Positions 51,983 through 61,076 of a stretch of 64,000 nt of DNA are shown piece after piece. Source of the DNA: Thermococcus sp. (GTDB lineage: Archaea > Methanobacteriota_B > Thermococci > Thermococcales > Thermococcaceae). The stretch lies in contig NZ_JALUYR010000050.1 of NCBI RefSeq assembly GCF_027012695.1, forward strand, positions 1 through 64,000. Direction: 5' to 3'. Every line of letters begins with the position of its first letter. Position 1 is the first letter of the stretch. The notes beneath the pieces are model-generated. The model was not told where the DNA came from, searched no databases, and saw nothing but the letters and a program-made list of their open reading frames with translations. The position numbers and the translations under genes are program-made.

Positions 51983-52060
51983 CCTCAATCAGGCGCTTGA
52001 ATAAGCCTTCAAATCATCAGGATGCCCCTGGTCTTCGTTCAAATAAGGGCTGAAATCAGC

Positions 52061-52525
52061 TCAGTCACAGTAGGTCTCCACTATCCTCTGGATTATTCTG
52101 CTCGTCTTCGCGCGGTCGCTCTTGTAGAGGTACGGGATGCGGATGACCTCGGCGTTTATGCCGTGCCTCCTCAGCTCTTCCTTCATCCTCTCGCAGTTGA
52201 AGGTCTGGTCGGGGCCTATCGCGATTATGTCCGGGTCGATTCTCTTCACCAGCTCGTAGTCTATCGTCCCGGGCGAGCCGATGTAGACTTCATCGACCAT
52301 TCTGAGGGCTTTCAGCAGTTCCGCCCTGTCTTCGGCACTGTTCACGGGTTCCCTGCGCTTCTGCCGCCTCACCGTCTCGTCGTTCGCCACTATTACCACG
52401 AGTTCGTCTCCGAGTTCCTTTGCCTGCCTCAGAAAGCGGACGTGGCCAACGTGGAGGATGTCGAAGACCCCGCCAACGAGAACCCGGATTTTCTTCTCCC
52501 CTTTTTCGAGCGGCTTTTTGCCCAT
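52061..52525 (-). CDS. ribL: FAD synthase RibL (archaeal cytidylyltransferase-like)
   Basis: This 154-residue protein has [22 protein letters not shown] with the nucleotidyltransferase HxGH motif and a C-terminal [13 protein letters not shown]. The family makes FAD from FMN and ATP in archaea. The gene starts 1 base before the end of the PUA gene's stop codon region (coupled). Related cytidylyltransferases look similar, but this length and motif set match RibL. Confidence 0.9.
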   Translation of the reverse strand: MGKKPLEKGEKKIRVLVGGVFDILHVGHVRFLRQAKELGDELVVIVANDETVRRQKRREPVNSAEDRAELLKALRMVDEVYIGSPGTIDYELVKRIDPDIIAIGPDQTFNCERMKEELRRHGINAEVIRIPYLYKSDRAKTSRIIQRIVETYCD

Positions 52526-52526
52526 C

Positions 52527-53045
52527 TCAGCCCACCGTCAGCTCCCATATCCTGTCCTTCGCATGGTGGATGTTCTTGACGGCCTTGCCCCTGGGCTTCT
52601 CCTTCATCGTCTTGCCGTCCATGAGGGCCGTTCCAATGGCGAGGGGCCTCCCATAGTTCTCCTCGACCACGAAGACGAAGTCGCCCTCCCTGATGTTCTC
52701 GTCGGCGTCGGTTATACCAGCGGCCATAACGTCTGCCCCCTTGAGGATGAAGGGAACCGCTCCCGCGTCAACCACCACCCTTCTCGGCCACTTCCTCAAG
52801 TCCTCCTCGTTGGACAGCTCGTAGAGCGCTATGACCAGCGGAAAGACCAGTTCCTTTCGCCTGATGAAGAAGGGCTTTCCGTTGACTAGGATTATCTCCG
52901 TCGTCCTGTCGAACTCCGCGAGTTCAACGCGGTCCTTTTTGTTCAGCATTTTCTTCGCTATCTCTTCCCCAAAAATTTCGCTCATCTCGCGGATTATCTC
53001 CTTAACTTCTTTCTTGCTAAGCGGGTGCTTGACCTTCAGCTCCAT
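52527..53045 (-). CDS. PUA-domain RNA-binding protein
   Basis: This 172-residue protein has an N-terminal basic domain ([23 protein letters not shown]) and a C-terminal PUA domain ([37 protein letters not shown]), the layout of archaeal MCT-1/DUF1947-type proteins thought to act in translation initiation or tRNA binding. It overlaps pyrF by 10 bases and precedes ribL by 1. Confidence 0.88.
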   Translation of the reverse strand: MELKVKHPLSKKEVKEIIREMSEIFGEEIAKKMLNKKDRVELAEFDRTTEIILVNGKPFFIRRKELVFPLVIALYELSNEEDLRKWPRRVVVDAGAVPFILKGADVMAAGITDADENIREGDFVFVVEENYGRPLAIGTALMDGKTMKEKPRGKAVKNIHHAKDRIWELTVG

Positions 53046-53671
53046 GCTTTCACCTCCTCGAAAATACTCCCCGCGCTCTCCCTCGGGTTCTCACTCTGGT
53101 AGATTGCCCTTCCCACGATGATGTAGTCGGCTCCAGCCTTTAAAACGTCCCCGGCCTTTCCTCCCTGGGCACCGACGCCGGGGGTTATCACCTTAATCCC
53201 CGGCTTAAGCTTCGAGCGGATGTAACTTACGCGCTCCGGCCTCGTTGCGGGGGCGATAACACCAAACGGCTCAAGCTCGTTGGCCATCTCGATGAGCTTA
53301 TCCGTCACCGGCTGGATGAACTCCTTAGCTCCGGGGTGGCTCATCTCGACGACGATTATCGTCTCCCCGAGTTCCATCACCGCTTTAACGCCCTCTCTCC
53401 CGACGAAGCCGTGGGCTATGATGTAATCGGCCCCTGCTTCGAAAACCTTCCTCGCTATCAGCCGATTCGTGTTCGGAATATCAGCGAGCTTCAAATCGGC
53501 TATGACCGGCAGTCCCGTCACCTGCTTAAGCTCGGTGATTATTTTAAGGCCCGAGCCGATTATCAGCGGCCAGTTGACCTTAATGGCCCAGAGGTAGTCC
53601 GCGGTGCACTCCGCTATCCCCAGTGCCCTCTCGCGGTCGTAAACGTCGAGGGCCAGAATAAGCCTGCTCAC
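53036..53671 (-). CDS. pyrF: Orotidine 5'-phosphate decarboxylase (GTG start)
   Basis: This 211-residue protein has ALDV, the catalytic DLKLADIPNTN, SHPGAKEFI and ITPGVGAQGG motifs of OMP decarboxylase, the last step of UMP synthesis. The GTG follows GGTGAAACA. It is encoded between the DUF4443 regulator (4-base gap) and PUA gene. Confidence 0.95.
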   Translation of the reverse strand: MSRLILALDVYDRERALGIAECTADYLWAIKVNWPLIIGSGLKIITELKQVTGLPVIADLKLADIPNTNRLIARKVFEAGADYIIAHGFVGREGVKAVMELGETIIVVEMSHPGAKEFIQPVTDKLIEMANELEPFGVIAPATRPERVSYIRSKLKPGIKVITPGVGAQGGKAGDVLKAGADYIIVGRAIYQSENPRESAGSIFEEVKAWS

Positions 53672-53675
53672 TGTT

Positions 53676-54275
53676 TCACCTCGCCAGGGACTTTATCTCC
53701 TCGGGAACGCACTCCCCCTTCAGGGTCAGGGCCACGTGGTAGGCACTCTTCATTGCGTCCGCCGGGTTATCGGCCCAGGTGATCACGATGAGGTCCCCTT
53801 CCTCAGCCTTGAGGGTAGAGAGTTTCTGAACGAGCTCGGGCATGGTCTCCTTCAGCGGCCGGCCGTCCTCGGGGAAGACCGGCTCTCCTCCCCTAACGAG
53901 CAGGATCATGGCCCCCCGGGCGCGAAATCTTATCGCCTCGTCGCGGAGCTCGATGCTCTTGAACTCCGGCGATTTCCTGACGGTGAGTGCGTAGGCGGGA
54001 TAGCCGTTTACCGCTCCAACGGGGCTTACCCCTGAGAAGCACTCCTCGAGCCTACTGACCAGCTCTTCTCCCCTCTTTCCGAGGGAATGGCCACGCTGGG
54101 TCGAGTCTATGAGTCCCAGAGCCGACAGCTTTTTCAGAAGTGTCCTGACGCTTCCCTCGCCGAGTTCGAGAACCTCGGAAATGGTCTTCCGCCCGGTGGG
54201 GGTTTTGAGCATGAAAAGAACCGCGATCGCGTCCTCAAGCGTGAACTCAGGATAGGCTCCCCTCTTCCAGTTCAT
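53676..54275 (-). CDS. Winged-helix DUF4443 protein
   Basis: This 199-residue protein has an N-terminal winged helix (TISEVLELGEGSVRTLLKKLSALGLIDSTQRGHSLG) and a C-terminal domain matching the archaeal DUF4443. It may regulate the pyrF operon it leads, but that is inference. Confidence 0.8.
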   Translation of the reverse strand: MNWKRGAYPEFTLEDAIAVLFMLKTPTGRKTISEVLELGEGSVRTLLKKLSALGLIDSTQRGHSLGKRGEELVSRLEECFSGVSPVGAVNGYPAYALTVRKSPEFKSIELRDEAIRFRARGAMILLVRGGEPVFPEDGRPLKETMPELVQKLSTLKAEEGDLIVITWADNPADAMKSAYHVALTLKGECVPEEIKSLAR

Positions 54276-54329
54276 TCCTTTCCCCCCGGGGGAAATTGGA
54301 AGAAGGGATTAAAAGATTTGTTGAAAGGA

Positions 54330-55478
54330 TCAGAGCCACCTGGGCTTGAGACCGGCCCACATGCGCATCTTCTCGTAGGCTATTATGCGTGGTATGTTCC
54401 TGGCTTCCTTCGGTCCCGGGTTCTTCATGTAGAAGGCGTTGACCTCGTAAACTGTTCCGAACTCCTTCCTGTCGACTGCCATCTTTCCGAGCCTGACGAG
54501 ATCGACGAGGAGGCCAGCTAAAGCTGGACTGTCGTTTATCCTGCCGGTTATGATGAGCTCGTCTCTAGCGTTGTTAAAGGAAACGTACTCGATGTGCATC
54601 GCTATGAACTTCTTATCTCCCAAAGGCTCGAGGAAGCCCGTCGGTTTTATGTAGTGTGGCGCGTCGTAGCCAAGGAGATCCCTGACTATGCTCGACTTGG
54701 TGAACTCCTTGCTTCTGTTCCTCTCCTCATCGGTTAGAGCGAGGAAGTCGTTGTTCCCACCTATGTTGAACTGCGCTATGTCAAGAACGTAGCGGTTCCT
54801 CTGGGCGAGGTGGGCCAGGATGTCTGCGGTGAGCGGGGTGGCACCTGTGGCACCGTCATCTCCAAAGATAACGAGGTTGCTCTCCTTCGCGAGCTCGACG
54901 AAGGCCGGGTCGTTGGCTATTAAAGTTGGGATGGCGTTGACGAAGGCCGCCCCTCCGGTCTCCTTCGCGTACTTGGCAGCTGCATAAACGTAGACCTGCG
55001 TCGCGGTGAGTCTGTCCTTTCTGTCCTCCTCGATGGCCTTCTCAAGCTCCTCCCTGCTCTCGAAGGGGACGAAGGCTTCGGTGGTGCAGACGTTGATGAA
55101 GACATCTGGCTTAAGCTCCTTCCACTCGCTGACAAGGTGATCAACGGCCTCGCTGAGGGTCATCTCGTCGTCGAGGCCGGTCGCCTCGATCGGAAGGTTC
55201 CTGAGGCTCCTCAGGTGGATGCCCTTTCTGACAGTTATTCCCTTGAGGCTCTCCGGAGCTTCTGGGTCGTAGGTTTTAACGACCTCATAGAGGTCCTTTC
55301 CGACCTTTGCCTTGTCAACGTCGTAGGAACCGACTATCTCTACCTCCCTAATCTTAATCGGGAGCTCGTCCGCCAGCGGAACGCCGTAGGGCTCGAGCTT
55401 TCCCGCCTTTATCTTCTCAAGTCCGCTCGCGAATATGCTTGCCACATAGCCCTGTCCGAGTATCACAACCTTCACCAT
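54330..55478 (-). CDS. ino1: Inositol-1-phosphate synthase
   Basis: This 382-residue protein has the NAD-binding start VVILGQGYVASIFASGLE and the catalytic region NTEAFVPFES, FGDDGATGATPLTADILAHLAQRNR and QFNIGGNNDFLAL. It turns glucose-6-phosphate into myo-inositol phosphate, the first step to di-myo-inositol phosphate, a heat-stress solute. The next gene of the pathway is just upstream (55521), on the same strand. A GGAGGTGGAGAAG ribosome binding site is present. Confidence 0.95.
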   Translation of the reverse strand: MVKVVILGQGYVASIFASGLEKIKAGKLEPYGVPLADELPIKIREVEIVGSYDVDKAKVGKDLYEVVKTYDPEAPESLKGITVRKGIHLRSLRNLPIEATGLDDEMTLSEAVDHLVSEWKELKPDVFINVCTTEAFVPFESREELEKAIEEDRKDRLTATQVYVYAAAKYAKETGGAAFVNAIPTLIANDPAFVELAKESNLVIFGDDGATGATPLTADILAHLAQRNRYVLDIAQFNIGGNNDFLALTDEERNRSKEFTKSSIVRDLLGYDAPHYIKPTGFLEPLGDKKFIAMHIEYVSFNNARDELIITGRINDSPALAGLLVDLVRLGKMAVDRKEFGTVYEVNAFYMKNPGPKEARNIPRIIAYEKMRMWAGLKPRWL

Positions 55479-55530
55479 TCTTCTCCACCTCCTTTGTTGT
55501 TGGATAATATTTTACATTAGTTAAATAGTT
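55479..55530 (-). promoter_or_regulatory. Promoter region of ino1
   Basis: The minus strand reads ACTATTTAACTAATGTAAAATATTATCC over this region: several TATA-like elements 30 to 50 bases before the ATG. It overlaps the end of the IPCT/DIPPS gene. The sequence CCGAAAACTATTTAA resembles CCGAAAACTTTAAAT ahead of the gene at 56816. Confidence 0.5.
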
Positions 55531-56816
55531 TTCGGCTCTGAAACCTTCCCGGAAACGAGGTAAGCCGTCAGGGCGGCCCTGATGTGGGTCAGGAGGGCCA
55601 GGATGAGGAAGAGGGACTTCACCATGTACTCAGCGGGATACAGGAGGAAGAGCATCGTGAGGAAGATCCGTTCGTCCCTCTTCCCGGGAAGGTTTCTCAG
55701 TTCCGGGACCTCCCGGTGGGGATCCCTGCAGAACGCCGCCTTGAACCTCTCCGTCGAGTAGCTGACCATCACCGTGCCGAGAAGTGTTAGGAGAGCGATG
55801 AGATACCACAGGGGTCCCTCCAGCGTCGAGTAAGCCAGGAGTGCCAGGAAGCTCCCGTCAACGTAGCGGTCGAGGATCGAGTCTATATAGCCGCCGAGCC
55901 TGCTGGTTCTGAGCTGAGCCCTTGCTATTTCCCCATCAACGCCGTCGAGGATTGAACTCACCTGGTAGAGGATTCCCGCCAGGGGGAGGCTGAAAAGGGT
56001 TAGCAGAGCTGAGAGAATTCCTGTGGCAAAGGCAACGGCGGTCATCTGATTGGGGGTCACCCTGTCCACGAGGAGGGCGCTTATCTCGGTCGAAATCTTT
56101 CTGTTCAGGTGCCTGCTGACGAATCCGTCTCCGATTCCTTTCACAGCGGTCTTAACGAGCATCCGCCTCGCCCTTTTTATCTCCTCAGGCGTGTCAACGT
56201 CCGTCCAGCCGAGACCGTCAACGAACGTAACTGGAAGTTTTGCCCTCTCAACGACCTCGCTGAGCGAGTAATCGCCCTTCTTCTCGCGCTCAAGCTCTTC
56301 AGTTACGTTGAAAATCCCATCGTCAAGGACGAAGAAGCCCGTATCTACCGCGTCCCATTTCCTGAGGTTCTTCCCTATTCTCTCGACCCGGTTGTTCCTG
56401 ACCTTAACCTTCGTTGCCTCGCTGACGTCAACCCATCTCGGTCTTCTGTCAGCTATGAGGCCGTTTCCTTTTGCCGCCCTCTCGATGAAGGCTTCACTGT
56501 AGACGTGGTCGCTCATCACAAGGACGAACTTGCCGGAGACGGTTCCCCTCGCGAGGTGGAGGGAGTGCCCGTTGCCCTTTTCCGGCTCGGGGTTTATAAC
56601 CAGCTCCGCGGTAAAGCCGTGCCTCTCAATGAACTCCCTGTAAAGTGCCTCGTAGTGTTCGTTGGTGACTATGATGAAGCGCTCAACGCCCTTTCTCTTG
56701 AGGAGAACAATCGTCCGGTACAGAATCTCCCTTCCGGCGACCCTGATCAGCCCCTTGGGTCGGTTACCCATCCTTGTTCCGAGTCCGGCAGCTAGAATCA
56801 CTGCTGTCTCTGGCAT
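55521..56816 (-). CDS. Bifunctional CTP:inositol-1-phosphate cytidylyltransferase/di-myo-inositol-phosphate-phosphate synthase
   Basis: This 431-residue protein joins two domains. Residues 1-230 are an NTP transferase (ILAAGLGTRMGNRPKGLI). Residues about 240-430 are a CDP-alcohol phosphatidyltransferase with five or six helices and the motif DGVDGEIARAQLRTSRLGGYIDSILDRYVD. The first makes CDP-inositol, the second condenses it with inositol phosphate, giving the phosphorylated solute. The ATG at 56816 follows AAGGTGATGGCG; upstream frames run to 56849. Confidence 0.95.
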   Translation of the reverse strand: MPETAVILAAGLGTRMGNRPKGLIRVAGREILYRTIVLLKRKGVERFIIVTNEHYEALYREFIERHGFTAELVINPEPEKGNGHSLHLARGTVSGKFVLVMSDHVYSEAFIERAAKGNGLIADRRPRWVDVSEATKVKVRNNRVERIGKNLRKWDAVDTGFFVLDDGIFNVTEELEREKKGDYSLSEVVERAKLPVTFVDGLGWTDVDTPEEIKRARRMLVKTAVKGIGDGFVSRHLNRKISTEISALLVDRVTPNQMTAVAFATGILSALLTLFSLPLAGILYQVSSILDGVDGEIARAQLRTSRLGGYIDSILDRYVDGSFLALLAYSTLEGPLWYLIALLTLLGTVMVSYSTERFKAAFCRDPHREVPELRNLPGKRDERIFLTMLFLLYPAEYMVKSLFLILALLTHIRAALTAYLVSGKVSEPKTI

Positions 56817-56865
56817 CGCCATCACCTTTTTAAGTCCCGGGAAGAGCATCCACCGGGAGGATCAA

Positions 56866-56899
56866 AGTTAAATTAACTAAAAGTGATTTAAAGTTTTCG
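56866..56899 (-). promoter_or_regulatory. Divergent promoter region between IPCT/DIPPS and dph6
   Basis: The minus strand reads CCGAAAACTTTAAATCAC, then TTTTAGTTAATTTAACTTTG. Both stretches contain TATA-like cores for the leftward gene. The same region on the plus strand (AAATTAACTAAAAG, ATTTAAAG) can drive dph6. Confidence 0.45.
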
Positions 56900-56908
56900 G
56901 TGGTGAAA

Positions 56909-57586
56909 ATGCGCGTTGCCGTTCTCTATTCCGGCGGGAAGGATTCCAACTACGCCCTCTACTGGGCTTTAAAGCAGGGGTTCGAGGTTAAGTACCTGGT
57001 CAGCATGGTGAGCGAGAGCGACGAGAGCTATATGTACCACGTGCCCAACATCCACCTGACGGAACTGCAGGCGAAGGCTATGGGGATTCCACTCGTCAAG
57101 GGATTCACTAGCGGTGAAAAGGAGAAAGAAGTAGAGGACATGAAGGCCGTCCTTGAGGGGCTGAAGATAGACGGCGTTGTCGCGGGTGCCCTGGCGAGCG
57201 AGTATCAGAAGGAGAGGGTTGACAGGGTCGCTGAGGAACTCGGAATCAAGAGCTTCGCCCCGGCCTGGCACCGCGACCCTATCGAGTATATGCGAGAGCT
57301 TATCGGCATCTTCGACATCGTGATGGTTGGTACAGCTGCTTACGGCCTCGACGAGCGCTGGCTTGGAAGAAGGATAGATGAGAAGGCCCTAGAGGAACTG
57401 GTTAGGCTCCACGAGAAGTACAGGATTCACGTCGCTGGAGAAGGCGGGGAGTTCGAGACCTTTGTGAGGGACGCGCCCTTCTTCAAAGCTAAGATAGTCT
57501 TCGACGAGGTTGAAAAGAGGTGGAACGAGTGCAGTTATTCCGGCGTGCTCGAGGTCAAGAGGGCACACCTTGAGAAAAAGGAGTGA
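56909..57586 (+). CDS. dph6: Diphthine--ammonia ligase
   Basis: This 225-residue protein has a PP-loop, [12 protein letters not shown], and the Dph6 blocks [40 protein letters not shown] and [13 protein letters not shown]. It amidates diphthine in elongation factor 2 with ATP. The ATG at 56909 follows GGTGGTGAAA; the GTG at 56900 is inside that site. Confidence 0.93.
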   Translation: MRVAVLYSGGKDSNYALYWALKQGFEVKYLVSMVSESDESYMYHVPNIHLTELQAKAMGIPLVKGFTSGEKEKEVEDMKAVLEGLKIDGVVAGALASEYQKERVDRVAEELGIKSFAPAWHRDPIEYMRELIGIFDIVMVGTAAYGLDERWLGRRIDEKALEELVRLHEKYRIHVAGEGGEFETFVRDAPFFKAKIVFDEVEKRWNECSYSGVLEVKRAHLEKKE

Positions 57587-57589
57587 GGG

Positions 57590-60139
57590 TCAATCCTCCC
57601 TCACATCCAGCCCAAACCAGACCTCGGAGCAGCCGCCTGAGACGCCGCAGACGGAATAGCTCAGCGACCAGTACTTCGTTGGAACTGCTGAAGTTTTCTC
57701 CCAGTCAAGGTAGTCGTCATCTAGGAGTATCGTTATCCCCACGCCGCCCATTGGATCATCGTCGTTGCCCCACTTCCCAGAATCGCTCTCCCAGCCGGCG
57801 TACTCCATGTAGAGGAAGGGAACCCTCGCGTTGTCCAGTTCGAGCATCACGAGGTCCGAGCTCAATCTTACCGTGTTTCCGAGGACGTGCCTGTGCGGGA
57901 GCTTTGAATCGGCGCAGGAACCGCGGTGGAACGTCAGACCCTCGCTGGAGCGCACCGGATAGGAGTATGCGTAACCATCGGGAACCGCCACGTCAACCTT
58001 AACTCCTTTCATCCCCCTCGTTTCCCCGTTGCCCACGAAGCCTGAGCAGGCCCTCGCGTAATAATAGTACTCGTCGTCTCCAGGCTCGGTGTCCCTGGTG
58101 AAGCTCACCCCGAGGAGTTCCGCCTTCAGGTGGTTCCTGTAGAGTATCCTCGGCACCTCGACCTCGTAGATGACGTAGGTGACGCGCATGTTGCCGTCCC
58201 TGGATTCGGAAACCACGCGGTAGCCCCTTGTAAAGTCGGCCTCGTTGGGCCTGAGGATGTAGACGGCGTTGCCAACCTTGTCCGGCTCCGCTCCAGCTAA
58301 CCACTCAAAGACACTCCCCCAGAAGTCGTCGGCGCTCTGGCCCGTTGCCAGCCAGTTCATCCAGGTGGCGCCTTTGTAGGCGTAGTCCGCGATGGTTCCT
58401 ATCTCACCGGTGGCCATTCCGACGGCGACATCCGTTAGGAAACCCACGCTCTTGGTCACGTATTCACCTGGCTCGTCCCTGTCCCAGCCTGCTGTTTCGA
58501 GGACGATGACGCGGTACTTCTCGGCTTCCTCCATCGGCATCGCGATTATCGGGTAGCCGTTGATAAAAGCGCTTTCAAGGCTTCCCGTCGCCAGGTCATC
58601 GTGGTAGAGGAGCCTGCTGTTGTCCTTCGCCTCAACCCAGTGGGCAACCGGATAGCCGAAGGTGTAAATCCAGCTGTAGTTTATCGGATAGAGCTTGCCC
58701 TGGGGCCAGTTAACTCCATAGGCCCACGAGGAGAGCTGTATCTCGCCCTCGGCCCGGTCCTTGTTGCCCTTTATGAAGACGTCCTCCACCACTACAACAA
58801 GGTATCCCTCAACGTCCTTCTCGATGGACATCCCGTTTTCTGCATCCAACCAGAGGTTGCTCTTGGCCGGGAAGCGGTCTATCCAGTTCGCCAGCCAGAA
58901 GCGGAAACTCCTCCAGGGGATTAAACCGAAGAGGTTCTCGATCCTAAGGCTAACCTTTCTCCCAACCTGGGTATCTTCCGTTTTCACAGGCCCCTCGCGG
59001 AAGAGGTTCCCGTTGGAGTCGAGGAGATTAAAGCCCTCTTCAGACACCTTCAGAACCCAGTTTATCCTCCCGTCGTCCGTGCTGTCTATATAAAGCGTGA
59101 AGGGGAGCCAGTCGTCTGACCTTTCAAGATAGAAGTCGAAGCTCAAATCGTGGCCGCTCGCCGTCGCCCTGAGACTCACAGGCTCACCCTCGATACCGAA
59201 GAACGCGCTCTCCTGGTACTCTATCAGTCCCTTCGGGGCAACCAGCACGAAGGCCTTTTCTGAGGGGTAGTTGAACTTAGGCAGTGTCTCGCTCATCGGA
59301 ACGGCGTGAACCCTGAGGAAAACCTTCTCCGGGAAAATTTCCGAGAAGTTTTCGATGGTGAAGCTCGCCGACGAGCCGTGGAAACTCACCTCGCCGCTCT
59401 GGAGCTCATTTAGTCCACTCCCCGTCACCTGGTAGAGCGTGAAGCGGCCCTTTATCCCGCCGTAGAGGTGAACCTCCCACCGCTTTCCGAATTCACCACC
59501 TTCTTCAATCCTGACGACGGTGGGTTCATACGTTATCTTCTTTCCTGTTAGGGGATTCATGAAGGTCTCCGGGTGGATGTACTCCCCCAAAAGGCTCTCG
59601 TTCCTGAAGTGAAGCGTTATGACGAGGTTCTTTCCAGGGTCGGTCGAGGACGTTAGAACCGAAATCCATTCTATGGTTTCGTTTTCCCCAGGAACGCTCA
59701 CCATCGAGCTTAAAGGCCCAGTGTAAGTTAGGTTTGGAGTGCGAATCGGCATTGGCTTGAGAACGGGCTGGAGCGTTATGTTGAGCACAACATCGTCGGG
59801 AAGCGAGAAGCCGGGGCCGTTACCATCGTTGGTCTCGTTGGCCTCACAACCCGAGTCAGGGTCAAACTCATTCCCGCAGATAGCGTTTCCGTCCTCGTCG
59901 TAGTGAACGTCTCCGCTGGCCGTATCCGTCTCGGTTACCGTTTCCGCTGGGGTCTCGTCATGGGTCCGGGTGGTGGTCTCTTCGTGGGTCTGCCTTTCGG
60001 TGTAAGTGGCCGTTTCGCCAATGTCCTGGCCCTCTCCCGTCGTCCGGGTAGCAGTGCTGCTGGGATTTTCAACACAGCCGCTCACGACGACTAAGAGGGT
60101 CAGCAGGATAAAAACAGTTATCCTTTGGGTTTTTTGCAT
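57590..60139 (-). CDS. Large secreted lipoprotein of unknown function
   Basis: This 849-residue protein has a lipobox (LLVVVSGC) at the end of its leader. A Thr/Glu-rich linker (residues about 25-75, e.g. RTTGEGQDIGETATYTER) is followed by an acidic, Cys-containing patch (DEDGNAICGNEFDPDSGCE) that may bind calcium. The rest (about 110-849) is beta-rich with many aromatic residues and no recognised domain. The ATG follows GGAGGTAAGAGG; the frame upstream is in the promoter region. It is the largest gene in the window and faces away from the ABC exporter. A role in surface binding or cell-wall work is possible but not shown. Confidence 0.8.
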   Translation of the reverse strand: MQKTQRITVFILLTLLVVVSGCVENPSSTATRTTGEGQDIGETATYTERQTHEETTTRTHDETPAETVTETDTASGDVHYDEDGNAICGNEFDPDSGCEANETNDGNGPGFSLPDDVVLNITLQPVLKPMPIRTPNLTYTGPLSSMVSVPGENETIEWISVLTSSTDPGKNLVITLHFRNESLLGEYIHPETFMNPLTGKKITYEPTVVRIEEGGEFGKRWEVHLYGGIKGRFTLYQVTGSGLNELQSGEVSFHGSSASFTIENFSEIFPEKVFLRVHAVPMSETLPKFNYPSEKAFVLVAPKGLIEYQESAFFGIEGEPVSLRATASGHDLSFDFYLERSDDWLPFTLYIDSTDDGRINWVLKVSEEGFNLLDSNGNLFREGPVKTEDTQVGRKVSLRIENLFGLIPWRSFRFWLANWIDRFPAKSNLWLDAENGMSIEKDVEGYLVVVVEDVFIKGNKDRAEGEIQLSSWAYGVNWPQGKLYPINYSWIYTFGYPVAHWVEAKDNSRLLYHDDLATGSLESAFINGYPIIAMPMEEAEKYRVIVLETAGWDRDEPGEYVTKSVGFLTDVAVGMATGEIGTIADYAYKGATWMNWLATGQSADDFWGSVFEWLAGAEPDKVGNAVYILRPNEADFTRGYRVVSESRDGNMRVTYVIYEVEVPRILYRNHLKAELLGVSFTRDTEPGDDEYYYYARACSGFVGNGETRGMKGVKVDVAVPDGYAYSYPVRSSEGLTFHRGSCADSKLPHRHVLGNTVRLSSDLVMLELDNARVPFLYMEYAGWESDSGKWGNDDDPMGGVGITILLDDDYLDWEKTSAVPTKYWSLSYSVCGVSGGCSEVWFGLDVRED

Positions 60140-60264
60140 CCTCTTACCTCCGCACCAAACCAGAGCAGAAAAGAAAATTGGATGCTCCATAACGGTTTGG
60201 ACTATTTCCGATTTGTTGTCATTTTATTTAAGGGTTTCTTCCGCCCCGCGTTACACATGGGGGG

Positions 60265-60275
60265 AAAGGTTTATC
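60265..60275 (+). promoter_or_regulatory. TATA box of the ABC exporter operon
   Basis: AAAGGTTTATC, about 32 bases ahead of the ATPase start codon. Confidence 0.5.
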
Positions 60276-60306
60276 AGGCGCCAAAATTATTATCCCCGGT
60301 GGTAGG

Positions 60307-61068
60307 ATGATCGAGGTCGAGAACCTCGTAAAGAGGTTTGGCTCCATCGTGGCGGTCAATGGAATAAGCTTTCGCGTTAATGACGGCGAGATCTACGGTC
60401 TCTTGGGGCCGAACGGAAGCGGAAAGAGCACCACGATGAAGATCCTCTCAGGAATTCTCACGCCCACCTCGGGAAGGGTTCTTGTGGGCGGTGTGGACGT
60501 CTCGCGGGATCCCCTTAGGGTTAAGGAGATAACCGGCTACGTGCCGGAAACACCGGTTCTCTACGAGAGCCTCACCCCGGCTGAGTTCTTCAACTTTGTG
60601 GGCAGCGTGCGGAGAATCCCCGAGGAAAAGCTCCAGGAGAGGGTTGAAACCCTCGTGAAAGCCTTTGGAATAGAGAAGTACCTCGGGGAGATGATAGGGT
60701 CGCTCAGCTTCGGAACCAGGCAGAAGGTTTCGCTGATAAGCGCGATGCTCCACGATCCGGAGGTTCTGATACTCGACGAGTCGATGAACGGCCTCGACCC
60801 CAGGAGCGCGAGGATTTTGAGGGAACTCCTAATGGACTTTAGGGAGGAGGGAAAAAGTATAGTCTTCTCCACCCACGTTCTGGCTCTGGCCGAGACGATA
60901 TGCGATCGGATTGGCGTTATCTACAACGGTGAGATAATAGCGGAAGGTACTGTAAAGCAGCTCAAGGAGTTAGCCCAGGAGGAGAGCCTCGAAGATGTCT
61001 TCCTCAAGCTCACCGAGAGCCAGGAGGAAGTGGCGACCATAGTTCAGGCCCTCAGGGAGACGCTTTAG
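60307..61068 (+). CDS. ABC transporter ATP-binding subunit
   Basis: This 253-residue protein has Walker A GPNGSGKST, signature LSFGTRQK, Walker B VLILDESMNGLD and the switch His in FSTHVLALAE. It is of the ABC-2 exporter type (multidrug/lipid/Nat-like). The permease follows 8 bases later. Confidence 0.95.
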   Translation: MIEVENLVKRFGSIVAVNGISFRVNDGEIYGLLGPNGSGKSTTMKILSGILTPTSGRVLVGGVDVSRDPLRVKEITGYVPETPVLYESLTPAEFFNFVGSVRRIPEEKLQERVETLVKAFGIEKYLGEMIGSLSFGTRQKVSLISAMLHDPEVLILDESMNGLDPRSARILRELLMDFREEGKSIVFSTHVLALAETICDRIGVIYNGEIIAEGTVKQLKELAQEESLEDVFLKLTESQEEVATIVQALRETL

Positions 61069-61076
61069 GTGAGAGC

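Noticed and set aside
51983-52060. Possible C/D box sRNA on the minus strand between the RHH gene and ribL
   Set aside because: A CTGATGA and CTGA occur, but spacing (about 20 bases) and the lack of C'/D' boxes do not fit.
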